Part shown: positions 34,133-47,395 of the stretch, one piece after another | Numbering within the stretch: the first letter of the stretch is position 1 | How the letters are laid out: every line of letters starts with the position of its first letter | From: Climacium dendroides | Taxonomy: Eukaryota > Streptophyta > Bryopsida > Hypnales > Climaciaceae | Reading direction: 5' to 3' | Assembly (NCBI GenBank): GCA_950106755.1 | Contig: OX467089.1 | Span: 21,247,345-21,311,344, forward strand | Length of the DNA stretch: 64,000 nt | Program-made: the position numbers and the translations under genes | The notes under the pieces: generated by a model | What the model was told of the DNA's origin: nothing | Databases searched by the model: none | What the model saw: only the letters and a program-made list of their open reading frames with translations

Positions 34133-37100
34133 CTATTTGCCGCCAACCTTCCCTTTGCAGTCTGAAGGAATTAAACCAGCAACACGAGCAATGACTGCTA
34201 TGTACTGTTCTTCCCAGATTGTACTTGCACCCACCACATCTTTCAATTTATATTCATCTCCATTAAGATTAGGATGCATTAGATCAACAAAAAACCCTAG
34301 TGCATGAGCAACGTCAAGCCTATACCACCTATCCGGAATAGGTTGTCCATGGTACATTTGAGGGCCTGCACCACCACCACTACTAGAAAATTTTGTTTTT
34401 CTGTTGTTTTGGTTGCGTTGATCGGGTCAAAATCTGACAGAAATTTGTTGATTTCAACAAATTTCTGTCAGATTTTGACCCGATCAACGCAACCAAAACA
34501 ATAGAAAAACAAAATTTTCTAGTAGTGCACCTACACTCGTGATAGTTCCTGATGCTACTACTTGCTGTGGGGCTGAAGGATTCAAAAGTGAGACTCGTTG
34601 TCCTATTACAAACTGCACCACATAAGAAGAAATCGAAAATATTCTTAAGAAAAAGTACAGAAAAAAATTTGTAATGATAGAAAAAATCCATCTAGAAAAG
34701 GACATTTTGAAAGTTCTATACATGTGTTACTCACTTTGTGTTTTTTTGGAGATTCCACATTTCGACGTTGTGTAGGTTGCATCTTCATCCTTAAGATTTC
34801 CTTCTTCGCTATAGGCTTGTGCAACTACAGACCACAATCACAGTCAGTGCATCCACAAAAATTACAAGCACAAAAGAATTCATAGTAGTCTTTTCAAATT
34901 CAAATCACTTGTCTTATGCTTTTCTCTCTCACCTCTCGATCCTTCCCTCTTCTTAGCCGTGAAGAGATGGAACCTTCATTGACAAGATTCTCTGGGACTT
35001 GATTAATGGCAGTGTTACTATTAAGTATCACTAAGTCAACTTCAGCATCAGTGGTGCCTTCAACATCTCTCACTTTCCGTTGTGTACTATCGTGTTCTTC
35101 CATTCCAACAATCTCTTTAGTGGTCTGTTGACCTTCTCCAGGCTCCAAGGTAGAGTTCACTATTAACTCATCTGGATCAATAGTCGCATTTATCTCTTCT
35201 CCTGTTGGGTGAGTAGGCTCTATACAAGCAAAGTCATATGGATCGACGACATTGATCTCTCCAGTAGCTACAGTAGGGTCTACTGGGTTGGCAGCTACAA
35301 CAAGATCCATTGAATTGGCAATGAGAGCAGGATCTGTTGTTGTCTGCTTTAAAAATTTCAACAATGCTAACTGCATCCCTTCAACAACCTTGGTATTTCG
35401 ATCTGTATTTGCCAACACATCAACTCGAAAGTCTTGAAATTCATCAAGTCTTTGTTCCAAAGCCATCACTTTTGCATGGAATGAAGAAGATACCACTTGT
35501 GTTTCACACACAAACACAAAAAATAATTAAACATGTTTATATAAGGTAAGATTATTATGCGACTTCTATGCAAGTGCTACTGAACTTCAAGTACTACACT
35601 TAACACTTAACTATTGTTTACAACTTTTATAACTTGTGCATGACTACGATAACATATTTTTAGATTGTAACTTATGAACAACATTTTAATGAGTACTCTA
35701 CAACTTCTATGAGATTCCTACTCATAAAAAAAAACGAACTCAAATGATGAAGCCTACTTACCGATGACCCTGAAGCTTGCAATCTTTCTGCAATGTCAGT
35801 GAGGCTAGGACTTCCATCACTCCCTTTTGTCTGATAGAAGGCCAACATTTCTTTATTTTGTTGAAATGATTTGGAAAGATGATACAAAACATTAACAAAT
35901 TCAATTGTAGAAACACTATCAAAGTCAACAATTTGCATGAAAAAAGGCTTACCACATCATATTCTTCCCCTGCCTTCCCTCGCCGCCCACGTTTAGAAAC
36001 ATTCTGCACTTTTCTCCAGGCATTGATCATCATCTCAGATTTCTTTACTTGATCACCTCCACTCCAGTATTCCTTCAACCACTTCCACTGGCTAGGGTGA
36101 ATACGCACTGGACAATCGTCATCTTTTCCTGGAACACATAATTTCTTCAACTTATGCCTCTCATTCTTCAAAAACCTTTGCACTGCGTTCCGAAAACCCA
36201 TGTTGCTAAGGGGATTTCCCAAATATTCAAACTCATTATCCATGGTGTCCCTCAACTTCTGTAAAGTGTGTGGCTTGTGTTCACTCCAGTCAATGACGCT
36301 GACATCAAGGATCAAAGGGGCAAAGGCCCTCATACTTTGATCTCAAGCACTCTTCCCGGAAGAAGATGTATCAATCTCTCCATTCAAATTCACGTGCACT
36401 ACACTTGGTTTCTTCCCAATGTCACTTCTAGCTTTTGATTTCTTCTCATACTCTTTTTGCAATTGGCGCCTAGTACAATGCCCCATACTATCTGACTGCC
36501 CTTTGCATGGAGTTGATTGTGAAGGAACCCTAGCAACCTCGGATTCAACCACAGCCCGCTCCGGTTGTGGCACTGGTTGTCTTCTACCATGACCACAAGG
36601 AAGCGTAGGATTCACAAGTTGCACATTTCTTTCTGCTACTCAAGGCTTCCTCAGCATCATCTTCGCATTCGTTGGCTTTGTTCCCTACAAGACAAGAGTA
36701 TAATACCATTAGTATTGTTTGAATTTAGAATAAATATAGAAATCAAAGTCAATTTTCATATAACCTTTTATTTTCTTGAAAGGAAATTCACATCTATAAA
36801 ATTCATCAAAACTCACCATCTTCATTGATGTAAGAGTTAGATGTGTTGGTCTCCTCTGAAGTAGACATGTCATCTTCGTGGCTTGCACCTACATTGGTAG
36901 CCTTTGTGGCTTTGTTGTCGACTCTTCTACTCTTACAAGTAGGCAACAGCTGAAGTTGAACTTCACGGTCCTTCGTACGCTTCCGCTTTGAAATAGAAGC
37001 TCCACTGCAAATAAACTAGCAATTTGATTAGCAATAAATGCAAAGCACAAATACACTTGTCAATGAAACTACAGGAAATTTGCAATACTACAATAACACT

Positions 37101-37695
37101 TCAACTGGAACAGTAAGTTGCAACTACTTTATAAATACACTACAATTACATTGCAACTAGAATGGGCCTAATTTGTAATTGCATTGTCACTAATTTTCAA
37201 CTTCATTACAACTATTTTGCATCTACGAATTGGGACCTACATTGCAAGTACATGACAAGTACACTACAACTACTGTGTAATTTCAATAACTTAACCACCT
37301 ACTAGTGTAGAGCATTATTTTATTCCTGTTAGTCCTTTTCAAACAAATGCAAAAAGTAATCAGGATCTGGACATTATGACCATTAATAGCAGCCGGATGA
37401 CAAGGAACGTATATTGGGAAAGGTGTAGCTCGATCATTTTTTCCTAGTTAAAATACAAACGAGGATCTAGTTTTGAGAATGCGTCGATTAGCTTGATTCA
37501 CAAAAAATATCCACAGAGAGGATAGTCTCATAGGAGTACAAGAAGACTATAGCGAACTCAAAGTTCCAATTTCTAGAGAGTCTCTTACTATTCCTTTGCT
37601 GTTCCTTCAAGTGGCTGTATGGCAGCAGCTAGCTCCGCTATTCTGGCATCTCGACGCAATTCCATCTCTGTCTTCTGATAGTCACTAGAATCCAT
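34133..37695 (-). pseudogene. CACTA accessory (TnpA-like, Transposase_24-type) gene, multi-exon
   Basis: Presumed DNA-binding accessory protein that would act on the subterminal arrays. Exon 1 (37,695-37,589) starts MDSSDYQKTEMELRRDARIA. Exon 2 (37,004-36,817, GASISKRKRTKD onward) joins in phase. Exon 3 (from about 36,685 to 35,952) has a frameshift near 36,605 and an in-frame TGA before MRAFAPLILDVS; its core (NEFEYLGNPLSNMGFRNAVQ, then HPSQWKWLKEYWSGGDQVKK) matches the plant Transposase_24 pattern. Next come an exon ending at 35,762 (EMLAFYQTKGSDGSPSLTDI), a coiled-coil and acidic exon (35,500-34,910), a short basic exon near 34,800, and a last exon (34,608-34,133) resembling the C-terminal domain found in CACTA proteins (VIGQRVSLLNPSAP, DVVGASTIWEEQYI). 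The last exon is split by the MITE at 34,378-34,527. The gene points away from the transposase gene. Confidence 0.75.
34378..34527. mobile_element. 150-bp palindromic CACTA MITE nested in the accessory gene
   Basis: Begins CACTACTAGAAAATTTTG and ends with its complement; almost every base pairs across a centre near 34,452. The target duplication CAC is at 34,375-34,377 and 34,528-34,530. Removing the element and one duplication restores an open frame across the site (ITSVGGGAGPQMYHG on the minus strand), so this is a late insertion into an already present exon. Confidence 0.95.
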
Positions 37696-37699
37696 GTCG

Positions 37700-39338
37700 A
37701 CCAAATTCTACTCACCTGCATTCAAAGTCACACAGTCAATGTGAGGTCACGAAGACAATTCAATGTAGAATTAAAATTCATTTAACATTAAAAACGAGCA
37801 AAACCAGCAACAAATTGAACATGAGAGGGCCAGAACTTGCAAGTGAAGTCAAGAAACGAAAGAAATTCAAAATGATGCCGTTCGAGAGACGAATCTATGT
37901 TTTGTAATTCTTCTGTGCTCACGTTTGTACAAAGCTCAATTATTCAACTGAAGAAGGCGATGAACGCGACTTCAGCCACAGGCTCTGAAGCTTGCAAAAT
38001 TTGACGATGATTGGCCGCCAAGGCTGTCCTCCCTTGTACAGATACAAATGAAAGAGTAACCAAGATCATACGTTACTAAAGAGGTAAATGAGGTACCTGT
38101 GAAAGAACCCTAGTCTAATGCAAGAAACACAGTCGGTATTACTCTCTCCGGAAACGAAATTCAATGAAACTCCATCATCACCCGTAAGCTTATTCCAATT
38201 CTTTCAACATAACTTTCCAATTCCTCTGGGAGGTGTGATTCTAAACCTAGTACCTCATACCTTCGAATAGAACCCTGGAATTTGTGATTGAAAGTAAAAT
38301 TAGAACTCACAGTCACCACAGATGGCACGCAACTTTACGCAACTTGCACCGTTGTTCGCGCAGATCAAAAGCCGAGTGCTACACCCCAAATCTAGCGCAT
38401 GAACCATACAAAATCGATTTTAGGGTGAATTCCAAACGGGTCTTATGCAACTGAAGCACAAGAGGATGCCTCGTAACAATTCCTGGCTCCATAAAAACGA
38501 CAACTGAAAACCATATCTGTGGCAATACAATTTCAAAGTATTCCACATTACTTTGCGGCAATATAAGGTGAAGTTCGAATGAATGTATGTAACTTACCTG
38601 AACCACGGGACAAGAAGTCTCTCTCAACGATGCTCTCCAATACGGAGGACTTGCCAGAGCTCGGTTTCAATATGTATGATAGCACTAGTTATTTGGAATA
38701 AGGTTTCCCCCGAACAAATGGTCCGACGTCAAATTAAACAGAGCTCAACAACGAGATGTGGAATCAACTCTTTTACAATGACGGAGACGAGGGCGCTCAC
38801 CAATCTGTAGCAGAAATCAAATACAAGCAGAAACCCTGGAAAATAGAGAACTCCAAGATATGCTGAGAAAGTAAGAACTGTAATTCACAAGCGAGAACTC
38901 CCTGAAGCTTTGGACTATAGCGAACTCCCTGAAGCTTTGGAAACCGAGAACTCCCTGAAGCTTTGGAAAAGCAACACAAAACCCCAGCAAAAGCAGATAA
39001 CGATGCAACTGCAGCCCAAAGAAAGTGGCGGCAAAACGAGGGTTCCGAATCGAATTCCAGGCCTGTATTGTTGACACGTCACCTCGTACCTTTGATCGTG
39101 GCCACGCTCGTAAGACCGCGTCACCTAAATCTCTCACCGCGGTTCTTAGACTTACAACCATGATATTGTACGTTTTCCACCTGCCCTACACTACCCGAGA
39201 GTCCAAGCCAAAATGAAAATACATGCTCAACTACAGTCCCAATTGGGCAACATGACCTTCAGTTGCTCCATGAGTGCAAACACCTTATTGTTCATATGAC
39301 CCTAAAACCTGAACTTAACTTATTCTTGGCAAGTGTAG
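37700..39338. other. Internal CACTA DNA, no identified gene
   Basis: Upstream of the accessory gene. From about 38,350 the DNA becomes GC-richer and unlike the element's own sequence, suggesting the start of captured host DNA. 38,895-38,966 holds three direct copies of GAACTCCCTGAAGCTTTGG at 26-27 bp spacing. No frame could be assigned. Confidence 0.4.
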
Positions 39339-39504
39339 GCTAGACGAGGAGGCTAGCAACAATCTGGAAGCATCATTCACTGCGAAGGACAAGATCATCT
39401 TTGAGCTCCACCATGAATTGCACCTTATGGAAACCACTTTGGGAAGTGAACGTAAGCAGCATACTGCTAAAGTGAAGAAACTAAAAGCGCTTCTGAGTGA
39501 GAAG
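39339..39504 (+). pseudogene. Captured exon with coiled-coil, host gene not identified
   Basis: Flanked by an acceptor (AAGTGTAG) and donor (GTATGA), the block is open and reads LDEEASNNLEASFTAKDKII, then FELHHELHLMETTLGSERKQ, then KLKALLSEK: a charged heptad-like coiled coil typical of motor or structural proteins. It is opposite in orientation to the UPF1 capture. A following block at 39,575 (AQEEITKISMLQTLTE) may be the next exon. The source gene is unknown. Confidence 0.5.
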
Positions 39505-40356
39505 GTATGAAAATCGTTTTTGAGCAGTTGCTACCGTATTTTCAACCTACAGTCCTACAGCAGAGGATTAACCCTTGAGCGCCCAGGAGGAAATCACCAA
39601 AATAAGCATGCTGCAGACATTGACAGAAATAAGAGGCTCCCGCAGATGCAATACTTTCATCCGACGACAAGTGACCTTGGCTAGAAGGAATTGGGGTTCA
39701 AATCTAACCCTCAAATGTCATTTAGTAATAGTTGTAGTTGATCCGTGTCACCAGCTCGCTCAAGTGCGGGAAGTGGCCCACATTCAATTTGAACGACAGC
39801 ACCTGAATTCAGAGGGTGATAGTTAGAAATCCAAAATTATTGGTGGGGCCCTAAATCATTACAATACAACTTTGGGGCTGTTGCTAAAGAAGAAGCATTA
39901 GTGTGCTGGTTGTGAGTAGGCTGGCTTAAATATAATAGGTAGTGAGTAGTATAGTATCTTAGACAGCCGTTCTGATGGTGAGCAGATTAAGCATCAACTC
40001 AGACAAATTGTGAACAAAGTACTGAGGAAGAATCATACTCGTAAAAGAAAAACCATGCACTCATCAAATTTGCGCTCCACACGCTCTATCTCAGACTGAC
40101 AGCGAGCAGTTATGTTAGGAGCTGCTATTTCATCACAAAGACCTCTGGATTGAGTAGTAGTCCAACGCAAGCCTCAATATGGTCTTCACCCGACCTGCAA
40201 TGAGAGTCCAGTGCTCGTCCAAAATTGCATTTGTTAGGAACTAAACGGTGTTCATCAATTAATTCGTGTACCTATATTTCTCTGATATGCAAAGGAAGTT
40301 TCACTAACGTCCTCTTTCAACATGGAATTTCTAATTCCTACAATATTTCTTGGTAT

Positions 40357-40623
40357 TCAGGTCCAAGGTATGTGTCCAGCACCGAATATAAAATTGTTGC
40401 TATGCAAGTAAGAAAGGAAGCGATCCTTTACCAGCTTGTCAAGGGCAACTAGACATTGTCGTTGAATCGATACCAGGTAGGCATCATGACAGGTAATAAC
40501 AACATCAGTGACCTTTCCGAAGCCACTCCCTCGGAAAGCTCTAGCAAAGAACTTTATAGAGCCTGTTCCATTAAGAAATGCATGAGACCACTGATAGATT
40601 AAGAGCAAAGTCAATTCAAGCAC
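40357..40623 (-). other. Open block in captured region, unidentified
   Basis: An 88-codon minus-strand frame containing SGFGKVTDVVITCHDAYLVS and IQRQCLVALDKLVKDR. It looks coding and lies just downstream of the UPF1 exons, but does not match the UPF1 sequence expected there. It may come from a further captured gene. Confidence 0.35.
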
Positions 40624-40689
40624 TCAATCCATTGGCGTACGCATTGTGGAGCCCGATGAATTTACCCGGTCCATGACATACTAATGCAG

Positions 40690-42617
40690 AGTATTAACAA
40701 ATGTATGAGTTTCTGCTGTAATAACATTCAAGAGTCTAGCATAACAATGACAATGTGCATTCAAGTTTGTTGTAATGTCTTTCAGAATCAAAGTCCATCT
40801 CTTTCGATGCACACAGGTCATGGACTTGTACTTCTTCTCAACAGCACTTGACAATGCACCTGTACAAAACAATGTACCCAACAAAATCATCAAACATCTA
40901 CAAAGCTCAACACGGGCACGAAAGCTCAAATCTCACACGCAGACTACAAAATTCTCATAACCGTGCTAGTAAAGACACAGCATTCGCACGGAGAAGATGT
41001 AATTACCTAGTTCATCCTTCAAAGCTGCAGTTTGTGCAGTTCACTTTTGTCTGTGGTGTCCAAATGACGAACCTATGAAATCAACACAAATGTACCAAAT
41101 TCAAATACCTGGAATGAGTAATCGAAACTTCCTTCTCAAACCTAAGGTTAAAAGATAACCACAAATCTCAAGCATGCAAGGTATTGCTAATACTATTTAC
41201 ATTTACATTTACACTTGCAAAAACAAGTCAAAGACATGCCAGACGTAACACATCAGCCAAGCACTCAAAGGAGGATTTGATTAGTTAAAACAAAGAAAGC
41301 AACAAGACTTACTTGGTAATGAAGTGTTAAGTGCTCCACAAGAGAGCTAACTGCCTCTCTTGACTTCGCACACAATCTTACAACCTGGACAAAAGTAACC
41401 AAAAAAGTATTTACAGACTTACAACAAGGATGGTCAGCTACATTATTTCCAATTACCTTAATATCCTCAAAGACAGCCCATGCATAATACCATGTTGAAT
41501 TTGTAGCTATACGTTAGATAATCTTTAATCTTATATTGTATATACATTATATCAAAAGTAAATCAATTAACTCAGTACCTTTCACTATTGAATAAGTCTC
41601 AAATTTCTCTGTACTAAGTCCTAACAACAATTTAGCTTCAAGACATAGCATCAATTACCTTAAGACCTGTTGCATTGATCTTCTCCGCAAGTTGATCTAC
41701 AGCAACATTACTAGGAGCACAGACGAGTACCTAAAGAAAATAAAGCAGTCAATCGGTATTTCTAGCCACGTCAAGAATACACAAGTGTAACCATACTAAT
41801 TACTGAAATCAACTCTATCCTTATTCATCAAAGAAAGCATACTGCATTTGCATGCGCCCCAGTATAAGCCCACAAATAGACATTCGTTTGAATACTTAGT
41901 AGCCAAACACAAACGATAAGAAAATCACCTGCCCCTGGCCCTGTTTCGCTAAGTGATAAACAATAGCTGCTGACGTCACTGTTTTACCAGTGCCCAGTGG
42001 GCCCTGAATCAAGCTTACAGTCTTTTGCAGCACACTCTTCACAGCATAGACCTGTCCACAATACCGTGTCTGTAGATCAGTTTCAAAACTTACATGTCAA
42101 AATGCTTTAATTCTGGAATTCAGACTGTACAAAATTTCATTTTTTAATTTTACACATCACAGCAGAAATAGAACCCAGTACATTATGATTCATAACCTAT
42201 TTAACAAAAGTAAGGTGACTCAACCATACCTATGAAGCATTGAGTTTTGGAAGTCTAGGAGCTCCAAATCGCCGTGGCAGTGTATTCCGAATTGTTTGCA
42301 TTTCTACTTCATGACCAAGAAGACGATGATAGATATATCTGCAAGAACAAAGCGTATATCTTAGAGAAAGTACTTCATGAACTGTGCAACAATAAAACAC
42401 TTGGGAGAGAACAGTGTATTCGTTATGGAAAAATTTATAGAATGAATAAATTTCACATAAGAAACCCAAACACCTCAATAAAAGTATTGAGGGATTATCC
42501 ACTGATACTTGTTCCATCGACAGCAAATGTCTTCATCGCAACTTGCATCCGATCAAAATTGGTGCTTTTCCAAACGAAGTCCACACTGAAATTGTGATTC
42601 ACATCAATAGGTACACC
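40690..42617 (-). pseudogene. UPF1: Captured genomic fragment of RNA helicase UPF1, about seven exons
   Basis: UPF1 is the ATP-dependent RNA helicase at the centre of nonsense-mediated decay. Minus-strand exons with retained introns: 42,617-42,499 (SVDFVWKSTNFDRMQ), 42,338-42,230 (LLGHEVEMQTIRNTLPRRFG), 42,051-41,939 ([10 protein letters not shown], Walker [15 protein letters not shown]), 41,730-41,659 ([18 protein letters not shown]), 41,384-41,313 (VVRLCAKSREAVSS), 41,072-41,007 (VRHLDTTDKSELHKLQ) and from 40,859 (GALSSAVEKKYKSM). It covers the end of the 1B region through the start of helicase domain 1. Lesions: PPGTGK has become PLGTGK, the codon ending the second exon is TAG where UPF1 has Gln, the donor after the first exon is AT instead of GT, and the sixth exon is frameshifted. 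Introns show capture from DNA rather than retroposition. It sits inside the CACTA element between its two genes. Confidence 0.92.
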
Positions 42618-44023
42618 CTGCAAAGCCCGAGTGTCAAAGAAGTGATAATCTGTTTTATTCTCGCTGAGACCTAAACTTACCCATAAGAAAAACATAAAAA
42701 AACATCCAAATATAAAAACCACCGGAAGCTGGATTAGATCTCTGCTTTTAGACAAGGAATATAGTGCACATATACACACACAACGTAAAAACAATTCGAA
42801 TATGTGCTTTTCAACGTACACGGAAACGAAACACGTCACAAATAAACACTTACAAACGATTTCACAAAGTATAGCAGACACGGTTTAGCTGAGAAAGCAT
42901 CACTTCAGAGCACAAGGCTAAGATACTCCGTTTTTTTTCTAAATACAGATTACAACAGCAAATAAAACGTAGCAATGAGAAATAAGTAGGCAATAAAAGG
43001 ACATTATGTACAGTAGATAGAATGGAATTACTGTTACTCCTATCTTGGAAGTCACATAGAAAGCAAAATGTCGACTCACCTGCTTCGAAATAGTAGTGCA
43101 GACTTCGCTATCTGGTTCATTTCGTGCATTGCAGCCAGGGCTCCAACTCCTCCAAGAAGACAAGTGAACACAAGCTCGGAGAGGGTATCTTTCCTCAATA
43201 CTATTCCTTGACAAATTTTGATTTCTCAAACCCTAAGACATCTTTCAAATGTAGTAGAGGAAAGGCACACGGGAACCAAACACGACACAAAGCATGTATA
43301 AACATTAAACACACAGAAAATCAAAACGAAGCATCAGAAAAACTGTGTGAAAGCTTCCTGGAAGTTGAAAATCAAGGGAACAAGTTTTTCAATCTTGAAT
43401 ATGGAGGTATGTGACTTCGTAAAAAAAATATGCACGAGGAATGGAGAGGTTCCGATAATGGGAGAGGGAGAGGGTGACAAATTTTGACAAAAAATGGTCG
43501 ATTCAATACACATAAGACTCAGTTTGTACGGTAGGATGTTACACTTTGTGCCTCAAGTTTACCGTTAAGTGATCCCAACGGGAACCCCTCTGTCATGACA
43601 CATGTTCTCTATGTAAGCCACTCCCCGTAATGAAAATCATGTCGGTAGAGGATGAAAACTGTGGACAGAAGTCGCCCCACTTCACCCATTCGTAGTTCTA
43701 CAAAGCAAAATTGGAGAAGGATAGAAAGCCATTCGCTTGAAAAGTTGTTGAGGTACGTATAGACTACTTCACAGTTGAAAGGCGTTGGTCTACGTAGCCT
43801 CCGGGAGTGACTGAAATGTCTCACCAACAAAAGAAGGTGAACAAGAGTACTTAGTTTTCATGTCGTATAACGATGATATTCTTTCTTTTGAAGATTTTAG
43901 TTGTATTGGAGAAGGTTTAGGGTTTATTCTTCCAAACCCTACTTTAGTCTATTTCGAGGATACAAGTGCATTTTGAAACTAATTTTAGTTCCTTTGCGAC
44001 ATTGGAAATTTTGCCAAAGTGGG
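42618..44023. other. Captured flank and transposase upstream region
   Basis: 42,618-43,430 probably continues the captured UPF1 locus upstream, but no further exon is certain. 43,440-44,020 leads into the transposase start codon and would contain its promoter. No long frame is credible. Confidence 0.4.
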
Positions 44024-45944
44024 ATGGATAGAAAAGACGACTACATACAAGTCACAGATGAGAGGCGAAAGCAACTACGTGATGACAGACTTTGGGTGAG
44101 AGAATATCGCCGAGCTAGGTTTTTAAATTTGCATAGAATGAGTTGTCGTTGTTGTAAATGTCAAGGTCGCAGGAAGTGGATAGTTCCCACTGTGAGGGAA
44201 CATCTAATCCGAAACGGCAAAGATTCAAAATTTCGAGTGTGGCGAGGACCTGGGAGTTCGGAGACATCAGACGAAGAATGGGAGGCTGGTTTCTGGAGTT
44301 CAACAGAAGGTCGAGCAATGCAGGTCGATAATGAAGTGGACACTAGGAATATGCTGGACAATTTATTTGAAGACGTTGAAAACTCAGAGCCCATGGAAGA
44401 ACGGCTCCATGACATAGAGGGCATGGAAGAACGCTTGCATGACACAGTAGTGGAAGCCTTTACAGTAGTAGACAATGTAACCAACGCATGCAACTCTAGA
44501 CCAACTGTAGGTGATGACTTGAAGGTCGAAAATGCATTGCCGTAGGAAGAACTGGTAGGTGATACAGATGAGCAACCAGAAGTTCAAGGTCAAAACAATT
44601 TTGACGCCGACATTTTGGAAGAGGCTTTGCATGAATTATATGAAGGTGCTCAATGTACCAAGTTGGCAGCTACCATCCTTATCATGAACGTGTGCACAGT
44701 CCATGGGGTGAGCAACAATTTTGCTGATGAATTATTCACTCTTCTCCAAGGACACATTTTGCCACAGAATAATACGTTGCCTAGGAATTTTTATGCAGCT
44801 CGAAGACTAACATGAAAATTAGGATTGGCTTACAATAGCATCCAAGCATGCGAAAAAGGATGTGTACTGTTTAGAGGAGAACTTGAAGGTGCTATAAGTT
44901 GTCTAAAGTGCAATCGTCCAAGGTACAGGGATCAAATTAGAAAGAAGTTTCCGGTGAAAGTTTTGAGGCATTTTCCTATCATTCCAAGATTGCAACGCAT
45001 GTTTCGTAGCCCAGCACTCTCAAAATTGTTGCTATGGCATTTGGAGAATAGAAGCAATCGTCCAGGAGGAGACAATCTAGTGCGCCACCCATGCGATTCA
45101 AAAGCATCGCGCATTTCCATGAAAATGTGGACCCAACCTTTGGTGAAGACTCGAGAAATGTCCATTTTGCTCTTGCTGCAGATGGAGTAAATCCTTTCAA
45201 GCAGACTCGTTCAAGTTGGTCTACTTGGCCAGTGACCCTGCTAAATTATAATTTGCCGCCTTGGTTGTGCACCAAATTTTTTTTATGATGTTAGCTTTGT
45301 TGATTCCTAGAAAGCAATCTGTAACTGCAGAAGTATTTGATGTGTATCTGGAACCCTTGGTGGATGAGTTGCTAGAATTGTGGAAAGGAGTGCCAGCATA
45401 TGATGTTGTACAAGAAGTTAGTGCCCGCTCTTTCAACCTCAGAGCAGTTCTTATGTGGACAATTCATGACTATCCAGGATATGGCACGGTAGGAGGATTT
45501 GCGCACCAAGGCTATGCAGGGTGTCCATGGTGCGGTTCTGATTTAGGAGCAGAGCATTCAATGGAGCTATGTAAGGAAATTTATCAAGGGACTCGCAAAT
45601 GGTTGCCTACTAATCATCCTTACCGCTCAGAGCGTATGAAGGATCACTTTGATGGAAAAGTGGAAGTGCGAGGAAGACCCAAAATTGTATCTGTAGAAGA
45701 ACAATTGGAATATGCAGAGCAGTATAAGACTTGGAAAGCAGCAGGAAATAGAGACGGAGCTCCAGGGGATCCGTCCAAATTGCATGGAGTAAAGCGGTCT
45801 AGCATTCTTTTCAGGTTGTCTTACTGGAAGGTGAGTTGCAGTAGTCTTTCAAGTCGAACGATTAAGTAGAAAATTAGTAGTACCATTAAAGTGTCAAGAA
45901 GAATGACAATGGATTACTTGCATTTCAGTTGTATTATAGTCGCT

Positions 45945-46085
45945 TATTAGTCGTATCTTAGTTGCACATTAGTTGTACTGTAGTCGCATATTAGTTGTGT
46001 TTTAGTCGCATATTAGTTGTGATTTAGTTGCATACCAGTTGTATTTTAGTCGCAAACCAGATGTATTTTAGTCGCATGTCAATTG
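45945..46085. repeat. AGTTGCA/AGTCGCA cluster inside transposase intron 1
   Basis: Roughly ten copies of TTAGTTGTA, TTAGTCGCA and related words in the 460-bp intron 45,831-46,290. They are the same words as in the subterminal arrays. Confidence 0.75.
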
Positions 46086-47224
46086 TGTCATATTCGTTTT
46101 GAGATGCTTGTAAAGAGCGTTTGCAGTGAACACTAAAGTGCCTACATTGTATTAGAGTCTTGTAGCATGCTTTTTGAGAGAGATGAAGTGATAATAAAAG
46201 CATTTGGTAGGGAGATGTACAAGTGAATGTGTCTTTCCATGTCCGTTGTCAATCCCATACTAACTACTCAAAGGCTATTCATGTGACCAGAGGCTTCTCA
46301 TCCGCTATACACTAGATGTCATGCACTGCGAGATGAATCTTGCCAAGAATTTCTTAAAAACAATAAGTGGAAAAAAAGATATGGTGAAGGTGCGACGAGA
46401 TCTTCAAAGGAGAGGTATACGAAAACATTTGTGGTTGATACCAAATCCTCGTAGAGTTGGTAAAATGTTGAAACCTGCTGCTGGATATGTGCTCTCTGAG
46501 AAAGAGTACGAGCAATTTGCAGACATTATTGACTCTATGAAGCTTCCTTCATGATACTCCTCATCATTTGGGAAGCATATAAAGGCTAAAAAATTTGGAA
46601 GCCTCAAATCGCATGATTATCATGTGTTAATGCAGCAATTGATGCCATTGGCATTGAAGGGTCTATTGAAACCCAGACCGCGTATGGCCATCATGCGGAT
46701 TTGTAAAGTATTCAGGAGAATACGTACAAAGGTTTATAACCCAGTAGACTTTGAGTCTCTTCAATTAGATGTGGCTGAAAGTATGGCACTACTAGAGATG
46801 GAGTTCCCACCGTCATTTTTTGACATTATGACACACCTTCCATATCACCTAGTCCAAGAATTAGACTTGTGTGGGCCTGTTAGCACAAGGTGAATGTATC
46901 CAGTTGAAAGGTATATGAAAACATTGAAGAATTATGTCCGGAGTATGGCTAGACTAGAGGCTTGCATGGCAGAAGGGTACTTGAAGGAAGAATACCTTGG
47001 CTTTGTTACAGAGTATTTGCAAGGATTTGATGTTGTCAAGAGGCGCGTCTGGGATGCAGAGGAGGAATTTGGTGATGCTGAAGAAGTTCTAGAGGGTGCG
47101 GGTCGACAGTTTGTAATGTCTACTGCACTGCAGGATGCAGCACATAATTATGTATTGAACAATGTTGCCATTTTGGAGCCACTTGTGAAGTAAGTTGCAC
47201 TAGCCTGTTCATCTTTTATAATCT

Positions 47225-47395
47225 GATTAGTAGAACAAAGATATGCAAGTTCAATGCAATTGGTTGCAGTAGCAAAGATGGAACTAGAATGCAATTGGTT
47301 TTAATAATCTTGTGCAACTGAAATGCAACTATCATGCGACTATAATGCAACTGAAATGCAACTGAAATGCAACTACCATGCAACAATAGTGACTG
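47225..47395. repeat. TGCAACT cluster inside transposase intron 2
   Basis: Several copies of AATGCAACT and ATGCGACT in the 309-bp intron 47,190-47,498, in the left-array orientation. Confidence 0.75.
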
